From Clostridiales bacterium (GTDB lineage Bacteria > Bacillota > Clostridia > Oscillospirales > Oscillospiraceae), in the NCBI GenBank assembly GCA_012719035.1, contig JAAYBD010000030.1, positions 86,742 through 150,741 on the forward strand: a stretch of 64,000 nt of DNA. Direction: 5' to 3'. How positions within the stretch are numbered: the stretch's first letter is position 1; each line of letters begins with the position of its first letter. Shown one piece after another: positions 1 through 7,467 of the stretch. The position numbers were made by a program, and so were the translations under genes. The notes below the pieces were generated by a model. The model was not told the origin of the DNA, did no database searches, and saw only the letters and a list, made by a program, of their open reading frames with translations.

Positions 1-2057
1 TAGAGCCTGCGGTCTGCAAACTCATGTGCTTTGCCCTCGTTCCAGTTCTGTACGGGGCGGTAATATCCCGTTATACGGCTGTAAACTTCTGTCGGCCCGC
101 CGCAGTCCGGGCAGACACGAACATCGCCCGTAATATAGCCGTGGTTGCGGCATATCGAATAAGTGGGTGAAATGGTGTAGTAGGGCAGATGGTGATTTTC
201 CGCAATTTTACGGACAAGGTTTGCGGCGGACTTCCAATCGGGAAGCTTTTCACCCAAAAATGCGTGGAATACCGTTCCGCTTGTATAAAGAGTTTGCAGC
301 TCGTCCTGCACCGAAAGAGCCTCAAAAACATCGTCCGTATATCCGACAGGCAAATGAGAACTGTTTGTGTAATAGGGCGAGACACCGTTCTCAGAGGCAG
401 TAATAATGTCAGGATAGCGCTCTGTGTCGTGCTTGGCGAGACGATAGGTTGTTGACTCCGCAGGTGTTGCCTCAAGGTTGAAGAGCGCCCCGTATTTTTC
501 CTGATAGTCGCTGAGTTTTTCGCGCATATGGTTGAGAACGTCCTTGGCGAACTGCTGCGCTTCGGGCTCACCGAGATTCTTTCCAATCCATTTCGCGTTG
601 AGCGCAGCTTCATTCATTCCCACAAGACCTATTGTGGAGAAATGGTTGTCAAAGCTGCCAAGGTAACGCTTGGTATAGGGATAAAGACCTTCGTTGAGAA
701 GACGGGTTATCACTGTGCGCTTTGTATCAAGCGAACGTGCTGCAACGTCCATCATATGGTCGAGGCGGTGATAAAAAGCTTTTTCGTCAGGTGAGAGATA
801 AGCAATTCTGGGAAGGTTTATCGTAACGACGCCGATAGAGCCTGTGCTTTCACCACTTCCGAAGAAACCACCGGATTTTTTGCGAAGCTCACGGAGGTCA
901 AGACGCAGACGGCAGCACATAGAGCGGACATCGCTTGGCTCCATATCGCTGTTGATATAGTTTGAGAAATAAGGTGTTCCGTATTTGGCGGTCATCTCAA
1001 ACAGAAGTTTATTGTTTTCGGTTTCGCTCCAGTCGAAATCCTTTGTTATTGAATATGTGGGGATAGGATATTGGAAGCCGCGGCCATTGGCATCTCCCTC
1101 AATCATGATTTCAATGAATGCCTTGTTGACCATATCCATTTCTTTTTTGCAGTCCTTGTAGCAGAAGTCCATTTCCTTTCCGCCGACAATGCAGGGAAGC
1201 TCTGCCAGATCGTTAGGTACTGTCCAATCAAGAGTTATATTAGAAAACGGAGCCTGCGTGCCCCAGCGGGAGGGCGTGTTTACGCCGTAAACAAAAGACT
1301 GTATGCACTGCTTGACTTCTTTGTAACTGAGGTCGTCGACCTTGACAAATGGGGCGAGATATGTGTCAAAAGATGAAAAAGCCTGTGCGCCTGCCCATTC
1401 GTTCTGCATAATGCCGAGGAAGTTGACCATCTGGTTGCAGAGCGTGGAAAGGTGGCTGGCGGGGGAGGAAGTGATTTTCCCGGGGATACCGCCGAGACCT
1501 TCCTGAATGAGCTGCTTCAATGACCAGCCCGCGCAGTAGCCTGTGAGCATGGATAGGTCATGGAGATGTATATCGGCGTTGCGGTGAGCGTTTGCGATTT
1601 CCTCATCATAGATTTCGGAAAGCCAATAGTTTGCTGTGATTGCGCCCGAGTTTGAAAGGATAAGCCCCCCAACGGAATATGTGACGGTGGAATTTTCTTT
1701 GACGCGCCAGTCGGTGATATGGACATAGCTGTTTACAAGTTCTTTATAGTCCAGAATTGTGGCTTTCATGTTGCGGATTTTCTCACGCTGCTTACGATAG
1801 AGAATGTATGCCTTGGCTACATCCGCATATCCTGCCTGGACAAGTATTGATTCTACACTGTCCTGAATATCCTCAACTCCGATAAGACCGTCATGGATCT
1901 TGCATTCGTAGTCAGCGGTGACTTTGAGCGCAAGAAGATCGATGATATCGGGAGTATACTGTTTGCCCTGCGCCTCAAAAGCCTTGGTTATAGCGGTGCT
2001 TATTTTGGATATATTAAAATCACATATCTGACCGTCACGCTTGACTACTTTGTACAT
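1..2057 (-). CDS. nrdD: Anaerobic ribonucleoside-triphosphate reductase, class III large subunit (C-terminus cut by window edge)
   Basis: Reduces ribonucleoside triphosphates to dNTPs using a glycyl radical, so it works only without oxygen. The reading frame runs open from ATG 2055-2057 to the left edge (685 complete codons visible; the family is about 700-750). An N-terminal ATP-cone (about residues 1-95, starting MYKVVKRDG) is followed by the catalytic barrel. Near the end are the C-x2-H and C-x2-C zinc ligands (CRNH, CPDC) and the glycyl-radical motif RITGYY, with the radical glycine at about residue 664. A GGGGG Shine-Dalgarno lies 8 nt before the ATG. The activase nrdG is upstream on the same strand, 164 bp away, and nrdD has its own promoter with NrdR-like boxes. 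Confidence 0.97.
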   Translation of the reverse strand, partial: MYKVVKRDGQICDFNISKISTAITKAFEAQGKQYTPDIIDLLALKVTADYECKIHDGLIGVEDIQDSVESILVQAGYADVAKAYILYRKQREKIRNMKATILDYKELVNSYVHITDWRVKENSTVTYSVGGLILSNSGAITANYWLSEIYDEEIANAHRNADIHLHDLSMLTGYCAGWSLKQLIQEGLGGIPGKITSSPASHLSTLCNQMVNFLGIMQNEWAGAQAFSSFDTYLAPFVKVDDLSYKEVKQCIQSFVYGVNTPSRWGTQAPFSNITLDWTVPNDLAELPCIVGGKEMDFCYKDCKKEMDMVNKAFIEIMIEGDANGRGFQYPIPTYSITKDFDWSETENNKLLFEMTAKYGTPYFSNYINSDMEPSDVRSMCCRLRLDLRELRKKSGGFFGSGESTGSIGVVTINLPRIAYLSPDEKAFYHRLDHMMDVAARSLDTKRTVITRLLNEGLYPYTKRYLGSFDNHFSTIGLVGMNEAALNAKWIGKNLGEPEAQQFAKDVLNHMREKLSDYQEKYGALFNLEATPAESTTYRLAKHDTERYPDIITASENGVSPYYTNSSHLPVGYTDDVFEALSVQDELQTLYTSGTVFHAFLGEKLPDWKSAANLVRKIAENHHLPYYTISPTYSICRNHGYITGDVRVCPDCGGPTEVYSRITGYYRPVQNWNEGKAHEFADRRL

Positions 2058-2142
2058 TAAAAATACCCCCATGTTTATATAAAAAATTATTTTTTTATCT
2101 CTATATATGTATCTGATCGTCTGAACTGTGAGAAAAGATACC

Positions 2143-2214
2143 AGACAATATAGTACGATGATATATTGTGTTTGTCAATGGCGAAAAGGTAGAATTCACC
2201 ACTAAATATTGTAT
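2143..2214 (-). promoter_or_regulatory. NrdR-box-like operator region
   Basis: Compared with the NrdR consensus ACACWATATATWGTGT, two 16-mers stand out: 2199-2214 (13 of 16) just upstream of the -35, and 2156-2171 (12 of 16) filling the -35/-10 spacer. A weaker third (2143-2158, 11 of 16) covers the -10. The placement would block RNA polymerase. NrdR is known to repress ribonucleotide reductase genes; binding here is inferred. The 43-bp spacing of the two better boxes is longer than the usual three-turn spacing. Confidence 0.5.
2150..2178 (-). promoter_or_regulatory. Sigma-A-type promoter of nrdD
   Basis: On the minus strand, TTGACA (2173-2178) and TACTAT (2150-2155) are separated by 17 bp. 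The predicted start is about 85 nt upstream of the nrdD ATG. An NrdR-box-like sequence occupies the spacer. Confidence 0.7.
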
Positions 2215-2221
2215 AACATTG

Positions 2222-2932
2222 TCAATTGCGAATTTTGACATTCTCCACATATGAGGCAAGAATATCCCTGAAATGCTCTGTTTCGGACTGCGAAAAGCCG
2301 CTCAGCGGGACAAAGTCCTGTTCGCCTGCAAAGCCCACGATATCGCCGCTGTCCTCAAAATTTTGAAGATAATAATACTCTGCGCCCTTAACAATCCGTC
2401 CTATTTTTTCAATGTCTTTATTTGTGTGGAATTCGCGCACAAGGGTAGTCCTGAATTCGTAAGGGATCGATCCGTGCATAAGAAGTTTTGCGCTTTCAAA
2501 AACGGGTTTTGAATCAAAATTCGGTATTCCTACTGTTACCGGATATTTTTCCGGAGAGTTCTTAATATCCATCGCAACATAATCTAAAAGTCCCCGATCA
2601 ATGAGCGAAGCAAGCTTTTCCGGATAAAAACCATTAGTATCAAGTTTGATAAGAAAACCAAGATTTCTTATTTCACTAATAAAACTCTCTATATCGCTTT
2701 GAAGAAGCGGTTCACCGCCCGTAATACAGACTCCGTCCAGAATTCCGATGCGCTTTTTGAGAAATGACAAAACCTCTGCCTCGGGGATGCTTTCAACTTC
2801 CGAAACCCGCGTCACAAGGGAGGCATTATGGCAAAAAGGACAGCGAAGATTACAGCCGCCTGTAAAAATTGTTGCCGCCAGCTTTTCGGGATAATCGAGG
2901 AGCGACAGCCTTTGAAGTCCGCATATCAGCAT
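2222..2932 (-). CDS. nrdG: Anaerobic ribonucleotide reductase activating protein (radical SAM)
   Basis: A 236-residue radical-SAM protein that installs the glycyl radical on NrdD. The CxxxCxxC cluster motif is GCNLRCPFC at about residues 27-35, preceded by the GLQRLSLLDYP opening typical of the NrdG2-type activases, and the SAM-binding GGEPL follows near residue 92. The start is ATG 2930-2932 with GGAGG 6 nt upstream. It is transcribed toward nrdD from its own promoter (2968-2996); the 164-bp gap with a second promoter means nrdD can also be expressed alone. The assignment to NrdD rather than pyruvate-formate lyase rests on the neighbour and the N-terminal motif. Confidence 0.93.
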   Translation of the reverse strand: MLICGLQRLSLLDYPEKLAATIFTGGCNLRCPFCHNASLVTRVSEVESIPEAEVLSFLKKRIGILDGVCITGGEPLLQSDIESFISEIRNLGFLIKLDTNGFYPEKLASLIDRGLLDYVAMDIKNSPEKYPVTVGIPNFDSKPVFESAKLLMHGSIPYEFRTTLVREFHTNKDIEKIGRIVKGAEYYYLQNFEDSGDIVGFAGEQDFVPLSGFSQSETEHFRDILASYVENVKIRN

Positions 2933-2967
2933 TGTTTTCCTCCGTATAGGTATGTGTGCCTGCTATT

Positions 2968-2996
2968 ATTTTACACCAAAATTGATGTTTTGACAA
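2968..2996 (-). promoter_or_regulatory. Sigma-A-type promoter of nrdG
   Basis: Minus-strand TTGTCA (2991-2996), 17-bp spacer, TAAAAT (2968-2973). The ATG follows about 36 nt after the -10. Confidence 0.7.
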
Positions 2997-3103
2997 GCAC
3001 TATTTTCATAAAAAACCATAGATATTGTTTAGCGATTGTGAAATAAAGAAGAACGACCACTATATATAGTGTGTGCGGTTTCACGCGACGTAAAGAGGTT
3101 TCG

Positions 3104-3132
3104 TTGACAAACAAGGAAAAAAAGAGTAAAAT
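3104..3132 (+). promoter_or_regulatory. Sigma-A-type promoter of the 3164 glycosyltransferase operon
   Basis: TTGACA (3104-3109), 17-bp spacer, TAAAAT (3127-3132). This lies inside the open frame that extends upstream to 3071, so translation must start downstream, at 3164. Confidence 0.75.
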
Positions 3133-3163
3133 CAGCGCGAATAATATAAGCAGGGAGAAAATC

Positions 3164-3895
3164 ATGCAAAGCAAAAAAATAACGCTTGTGATTCCCGCGT
3201 ACAATGAAGCGTCAATAATTAAAGACACGATAGAGACATCGCTTTCATATCTTGAGCAGAGTTTTCCCGAATATGAACTGATTATATCCGATGACGGAAG
3301 TACGGATGAAACCAGGGCAATTGTGGAGAGCTTTTCAAACTCTCATCTGCGCTATGTCGGACATATGCCCAATAGAGGGAAAGGCAGTGCGGTGCGGGAA
3401 GGTATCCTTGCGGCAAAAGGGGATATAGTTGCATATACGGATGCTGACCTTGCCTATGGTATTGAAGCGGTAGGAGAGCTTATCCAAAAGCTTGAAGCGG
3501 AAGGCACAGAGATTGCCATAGGCTCCAGAAAGCTGCATCCTGACGGGTATAAGGATTATCCTGCCATAAGGCTTCTTGCCAGCCGCTTTTTCAGCTTTCT
3601 GACAGGCTTGCTGGCGGGCTTTCATTACGACACGCAGTGCGGACTGAAGGCTTTTTCCTCAAAGGCGGCAAAAGAGATTTTCTCCCGCTGCGAGACAGAC
3701 GGTTTTGCTTTTGACTTTGAGGTTATGATGATTGCTTCGGGGCTGTCTTTTCCTGTGGCACAGCTTCCGGTCAAAATAGTCAACCACAGGGACTCGAAAG
3801 TTAGGGTAGTGCGCGACAGCATCAGAATGTTCGGCGATATTATATGTATCCGGCGTGCTGTAAAAAAGCGTTTGGAAAGGGAAAATCTGCTGTGA
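3164..3895 (+). CDS. Family 2 glycosyltransferase, dolichyl/polyprenyl-phosphate sugar synthase type
   Basis: A 243-residue GT-A enzyme that probably transfers a sugar from a nucleotide donor to a polyprenyl phosphate. It starts VIPAYNEA, then ISDDGSTDET (first acidic motif), NRGKGSAVREG and the metal-binding YTDADLAYG, and ends with the QCGLKAF stretch seen in ALG5/DPM1 relatives. There is no C-terminal membrane anchor. ATG 3164 is chosen over upstream in-frame starts because the promoter overlaps that region and AGGGAG precedes 3164. Its stop overlaps the GTG start of the next gene by 4 bp, so the two are translationally coupled. Sugar and acceptor cannot be read from the sequence. Confidence 0.85.
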   Translation: MQSKKITLVIPAYNEASIIKDTIETSLSYLEQSFPEYELIISDDGSTDETRAIVESFSNSHLRYVGHMPNRGKGSAVREGILAAKGDIVAYTDADLAYGIEAVGELIQKLEAEGTEIAIGSRKLHPDGYKDYPAIRLLASRFFSFLTGLLAGFHYDTQCGLKAFSSKAAKEIFSRCETDGFAFDFEVMMIASGLSFPVAQLPVKIVNHRDSKVRVVRDSIRMFGDIICIRRAVKKRLERENLL

Positions 3896-5514
3896 TTAAA
3901 AAGGACACCTATCTTGGGAACCGTACCTATGCGCTACTCTTTTTTGTGTTGTTCGGGCTGATTTTTTCACGCTATTGCTACTATGGCTTTGAATATTATC
4001 ATCAGCTCGACGATTATATACAATATCACAATTATACGGCTTACAACGATGATTTATGGAAACTTATAAAATCACTCGGAATGCTCTCATCGCGCCCTCT
4101 TGCGGGCTTATTCGACCTTTTTGTGTGGTCGAATTTTTATGGGGCTATGATAATTGCGGTCGGAATTATATCCGCTATGTACGCCGCATCAGCCATATTT
4201 CTGCATAAGGTTTTTTCAAAGCACTTCGGCACAGGTTATATGTTTTTTATAATTTATGCGCTTTTACCTTTGGGCTTTGAAGGAATTTATTGGGTGTCCG
4301 CGTCATCGCGGATAGTTGTTGGTCTGTTTTTTGCCTCCATGTCACTGCTTTTTTTTGACGAATGGTGCGACGGCGGCAAAAAAAGCAGGCTGGTACTTTT
4401 TGCGGTATTTCAATTTATAGCTTTTTGTTTTTATGAACAAATCGTGCTGTTTTCGGGAGCTGCTACCCTTATCGTTATGATCTGCTATGCCAACAAGCGG
4501 AGCAGACAGCGTGCAGTCTGGGGATTTTTAATGTTTGCAAACGCGGCTTTGTATCTTGCTTTTACGCAGCTTGCGCCCTCGGGCGTTTACGGTGAAAGAA
4601 CGGCGCTTTTTCTGCCGTGGCAGGATGGCTATGTTGAGCAAGGTTTTCTTTCCGCATGCTGGCAGATGATTTGCGTATTTATCAGCGGCGGTGCCGCGAC
4701 CTGCGGGAAGGGTTTGCTGCGCGGGTTCAAACTGCTGATAGAGGAACCGAATTTTATATATGTTATTGCCATTCTTGCTTTATGCTCTGTGCTGTTTGTT
4801 ACAGTGAGAAAGGAAAGAAGAGAGAATATAAGCTTTTTCGCGGAGCTGTTTACAGGCGTTTTTCTTGCCATAGCGCCGCTTTTGCTCTTCTTTGTACTAA
4901 AAAATCCATGGTTCAGCGCGAGAAACGCCGTTCCCTCTTTCTGTGGACTTGCACTTGTTGGGGATGCGCTTTTTGATTTGATTTTCGGAAGATTAAAAAA
5001 GAGCAATGTTATAGAAGCGGCTTTGGTTTCTGCGGCCGCGCTTTTGTGCTGTACGGCTTCCATCAGTGAAATACATGATTACCGCGAAACGACAGCGGCA
5101 GACGTAAAAATAGCTTCAGCCGCTTCCGAAGCTCTTGAAAACACTGGCTTTGAATCAGGCGAAAGCATCTGGCTTCTGAATGTTGACGCATCCTATGTCA
5201 GTGATGCAAATTTCTATTTCCACGAACACGGCTATGGAGTGACTTCGAGCGACTGGGCACTAACGGGCGCTCTCCGGGCAGTGAGCGGCAGGGGAGACCT
5301 GCCCCTCGTTACTCCTGTTTCAGTTCACAGACACTTCCCGGTCGAAAAGAAAGAGATCGAGAAAGCTCGTATCCTATTCTACACAGGAGACGGTGTTGTG
5401 CCGGTGAGCTTGGAAAAATCGGAAACGAGCACATGGGAAATCAAAAGCGGATCGGGAAAGCTGTTCGGTACTCTTATCTACAGTGATGGAGGACTTACCC
5501 TTAAAACTAAATAG
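3892..5514 (+). CDS. Polytopic membrane protein, probable GT-C type glycosyltransferase
   Basis: A 540-residue protein with about ten hydrophobic segments beginning at residues 11-28. The first outside loop carries LDDYIQYHNY, like the acidic DD motif that GT-C enzymes (PMT, GtrII) use with lipid-linked donors. The C-terminal 120 residues are soluble. The start is GTG 3892, overlapping the upstream stop (GTGA) with AAGGGA ahead; an upstream ATG at 3844 would sit inside the previous gene and has no Shine-Dalgarno. Coupling to a polyprenyl-phosphate sugar synthase suggests a pair that moves sugars onto wall polymers or proteins outside the cell. Family placement is inferred from topology and the loop motif. 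Confidence 0.65.
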   Translation: MIKKDTYLGNRTYALLFFVLFGLIFSRYCYYGFEYYHQLDDYIQYHNYTAYNDDLWKLIKSLGMLSSRPLAGLFDLFVWSNFYGAMIIAVGIISAMYAASAIFLHKVFSKHFGTGYMFFIIYALLPLGFEGIYWVSASSRIVVGLFFASMSLLFFDEWCDGGKKSRLVLFAVFQFIAFCFYEQIVLFSGAATLIVMICYANKRSRQRAVWGFLMFANAALYLAFTQLAPSGVYGERTALFLPWQDGYVEQGFLSACWQMICVFISGGAATCGKGLLRGFKLLIEEPNFIYVIAILALCSVLFVTVRKERRENISFFAELFTGVFLAIAPLLLFFVLKNPWFSARNAVPSFCGLALVGDALFDLIFGRLKKSNVIEAALVSAAALLCCTASISEIHDYRETTAADVKIASAASEALENTGFESGESIWLLNVDASYVSDANFYFHEHGYGVTSSDWALTGALRAVSGRGDLPLVTPVSVHRHFPVEKKEIEKARILFYTGDGVVPVSLEKSETSTWEIKSGSGKLFGTLIYSDGGLTLKTK

Positions 5515-5532
5515 TATTGTGGCGAAGAAAAG

Positions 5533-5626
5533 ACCGCTGCCAAATCAAGCCTTTGTGATTCGTAACAGCAAACTGTTTTTGGATATTACCAGTTCGCTCC
5601 GAGTGCAAAGGCGATAGGGCAGCGGC
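5533..5626 (-). terminator. Three-helix compound hairpin with U-tail after the 5641 gene
   Basis: Read on the minus strand, three helices nest: CCGCTGCC/GGCAGCGG (5534-5541 with 5618-5625), GCCTTTG/CAAAGGC (5549-5555 with 5606-5612) and AGCGAACTG/CAGTTTGCT near 5567-5598. The third helix has a G-U pair only in the minus transcript, which argues for that strand. The tail TCTTTTCTTC follows. It lies directly after the stop of the minus glycosyltransferase. Termination is likely; the size (about 94 nt) and internal loops are unusual. Confidence 0.6.
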
Positions 5627-5640
5627 TTTAATGCGCTCTT

Positions 5641-6618
5641 TTATTCAATTACGCTTTCGATTATAAACGGCGGTCTGTGCTTTACTTCAAGATATATCTT
5701 GCCGATATATTCCCCGACAATTCCGATACCGGCAAGGGAGAGTCCGCCCATAAACAGCATTACTACGAGGAGGACTTGCCAGCCCGAGAAGGGTGTTCCT
5801 GCGCAAAGCCGCACTAAAAAAACAATAAGAAGTATAAAATCGGCAAGCAGGGCAGCGACTCCGCTCCATAATATTGCCCTTATAGGCTTTGCGCTCAGAG
5901 ATGTAATGCCCTCGGAAGCGAGCCCCAGCATTTTCTTGAGCGGGTATTTGCTTTCGCCCGCAATGCGCTCGCCGCGCTCGTACTCCACAACATCGGTTTT
6001 ATAGCCAAGCATGGGGACGATGCCGCGTAAAAACAGGTTCACCTCGCCGTATTGTGAAAGTGCCTGAAGCGCCGTTTTGCTCATAAGGCGGTAATCTGCG
6101 TGATTATAGACAATTTCCCCGCCGAGCTTGGACAGAAGTTTATAGTAACCCTCCGCTGTAAAGCGCTTGAAGAAAGTATCTTTGTTTCTCGAACAGCGCA
6201 CACCATAGACGATTTCGCATCCGGAGTAATATTTTTCGAGCATTTCGTCAACGGCATTTATGTCGTCCTGAAGGTCGGCATCCATGGAAATAGTAATATC
6301 TGCCCGGTCTTTTGCGGTCATAAGACCGGCTAAAAGCGCGTTTTGATGCCCTCTGTTTCGACTGAGACAAACGCCGCAAAACAGATCATCCGCCTCATGA
6401 AGAGCGGTGATGAGCTGCCACGTATTGTCAGTCGAACCATCGTTGATAAGCATAATGCGGCTGTTTTCCGAAACTATCCCTTTACTGATAAGTGTGTGCA
6501 TTTTTTCGCGTAGACGCCGTGAAGTTTCGGGGAGCGCTTCCTCTTCGTTATAGCAGGGCACAACAATATAAAGAGTGCTGCCGCGAAACTTGTTTTTAAA
6601 CTGGTTCAGGGTGGTCAC
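5641..6618 (-). CDS. Family 2 glycosyltransferase with C-terminal membrane anchor (GtrB/DPM type)
   Basis: A 325-residue enzyme likely to make a polyprenyl-phosphate-linked sugar. The GT-A domain shows VVPCYNEEEALPE, LINDGSTDNTW, SRNRGHQNALLAG and the metal motif SMDADLQDD. Two membrane helices follow at about residues 233-255 and 268-292, as in the GtrB/CsbB group. The start is uncertain: the GTG at 6616-6618 sits inside the Shine-Dalgarno-like AAGGTGA, whereas a CTG at 6607-6609 has that signal at normal spacing. It converges on the GT-C operon and ends in a structured terminator. The specific sugar is not known. Confidence 0.88.
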   Translation of the reverse strand: MTTLNQFKNKFRGSTLYIVVPCYNEEEALPETSRRLREKMHTLISKGIVSENSRIMLINDGSTDNTWQLITALHEADDLFCGVCLSRNRGHQNALLAGLMTAKDRADITISMDADLQDDINAVDEMLEKYYSGCEIVYGVRCSRNKDTFFKRFTAEGYYKLLSKLGGEIVYNHADYRLMSKTALQALSQYGEVNLFLRGIVPMLGYKTDVVEYERGERIAGESKYPLKKMLGLASEGITSLSAKPIRAILWSGVAALLADFILLIVFLVRLCAGTPFSGWQVLLVVMLFMGGLSLAGIGIVGEYIGKIYLEVKHRPPFIIESVIE

Positions 6619-6698
6619 CTTCTAAAAAATATATTTTATACCGATTTTTCGGTTTCTTACATAAGAAAATGCGTAATCTAAAATTACAAGTATATACT

Positions 6699-6727
6699 AT
6701 TATAATGTCCGCTCATTTGTTTTGCAA
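6699..6727 (-). promoter_or_regulatory. Sigma-A-type promoter of the 5641 glycosyltransferase
   Basis: Minus-strand TTGCAA (6722-6727), 17-bp spacer, perfect TATAAT (6699-6704). The leader to the gene is about 75 nt. Confidence 0.7.
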
Positions 6728-6839
6728 GCCAAGCAATTAAGGTTTTTCGCTTGTTATTTTTTTGTCGTTAAAAGTTCGGAAAATGTTCCGCAATCAGAAT
6801 AATTTTAACCAGAATGTTTCTTTATTTGCCTTTTTTATA

Positions 6840-6868
6840 TTGAATTTTTAAACATTCGGGGCTACAAT
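6840..6868 (+). promoter_or_regulatory. Sigma-A-type promoter of the trmL-glycolysis operon
   Basis: TTGAAT (6840-6845), 17-bp spacer, TACAAT (6863-6868). The predicted start near 6875 places the following hairpin at the 5' end of the mRNA. Confidence 0.65.
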
Positions 6869-6880
6869 GTAAAGGAAATC

Positions 6881-6903
6881 AAACATCCTTGTAGCGGATG
6901 TTT
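6881..6903 (+). promoter_or_regulatory. 5' UTR hairpin of the glycolytic operon
   Basis: AAACATCC (6881-6888) pairs perfectly with GGATGTTT (6896-6903) around a 7-nt loop. It is followed by A residues, not T, so it is not a terminator. The position a few nucleotides from the predicted transcript start fits a hairpin that stabilises the mRNA. Confidence 0.5.
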
Positions 6904-6933
6904 AAAAAAGAGACAGAGGAATCAAGGGAATAA

Positions 6934-7437
6934 ATGATCGACATTATTTTGGTAGAGCCGGAAATACCAGCTAACACAGGCAATATTTCCCGTACCTGCG
7001 CGGTTACGGGAGCAAGACTTCATCTGATTGAACCGCTTGGATTTGATATTTCCGATAAGGCGCTTAAACGGGCGGGACTCGACTACTGGCACTTTCTTGA
7101 TGTGTCGGTGTATAAAAATCTCGATGAGTTTTTTCAGAAAAACGGCGATGAAAATCTATGGCTTGCAACTACAAAAGCGCCGATGCGCTATGATAAAGCG
7201 GACTTTACTGGGGATGTGAAGCTGATGTTCGGAAAGGAGACGGCGGGACTTCCGGAATATATTCGTGAACGTTACCGCAGCCGCTGCATACGAATACCCA
7301 TGAAGGACGAAACACGCAGCCTTAACCTTTCAAACAGCGTCGCTATCTTGTGCTATGAAGCTCTCCGACAGCAGGGGTTTCCCGGACTTTGCGAGACTGG
7401 GGAAATGGCGCGCGGGGAAACAGAAATAACAGAATGA
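6934..7437 (+). CDS. trmL: tRNA (cytidine/uridine-34-2'-O)-methyltransferase
   Basis: A 167-residue SPOUT methyltransferase that 2'-O-methylates the wobble nucleotide of certain leucine tRNAs with SAM. The protein shows the family hallmarks: VEPEIPANTGNISRTC near the N-terminus, FGKETAGLP at about residues 97-105 (SAM-binding trefoil knot), and IPMKDETRSLNLSNSVAI near the end. The length matches the single-domain TrmL. It is the first gene after the operon promoter, 30 bp before pgk, so it should be co-transcribed with glycolysis. Confidence 0.93.
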   Translation: MIDIILVEPEIPANTGNISRTCAVTGARLHLIEPLGFDISDKALKRAGLDYWHFLDVSVYKNLDEFFQKNGDENLWLATTKAPMRYDKADFTGDVKLMFGKETAGLPEYIRERYRSRCIRIPMKDETRSLNLSNSVAILCYEALRQQGFPGLCETGEMARGETEITE

Positions 7438-7467
7438 CAGAATAAAGACATTATTTGGAGGTTTGAC

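Larger units (their letters stand above)
6619..6933. other. Divergent intergenic region between a glycosyltransferase and trmL
   Basis: 315 bp without a gene. It holds a minus promoter (6699-6727) for the glycosyltransferase, a plus promoter (6840-6868) for the glycolytic operon and an 8-bp hairpin (6881-6903) near the predicted transcript start. The stretch 6730-6835 is AT-rich and I see nothing definite in it. Confidence 0.6.

Noticed and set aside
3071..3163. Upstream extension of the first glycosyltransferase
   Set aside because: A TTGACA-17-TAAAAT promoter lies inside it, and the family motif begins right after the ATG at 3164.
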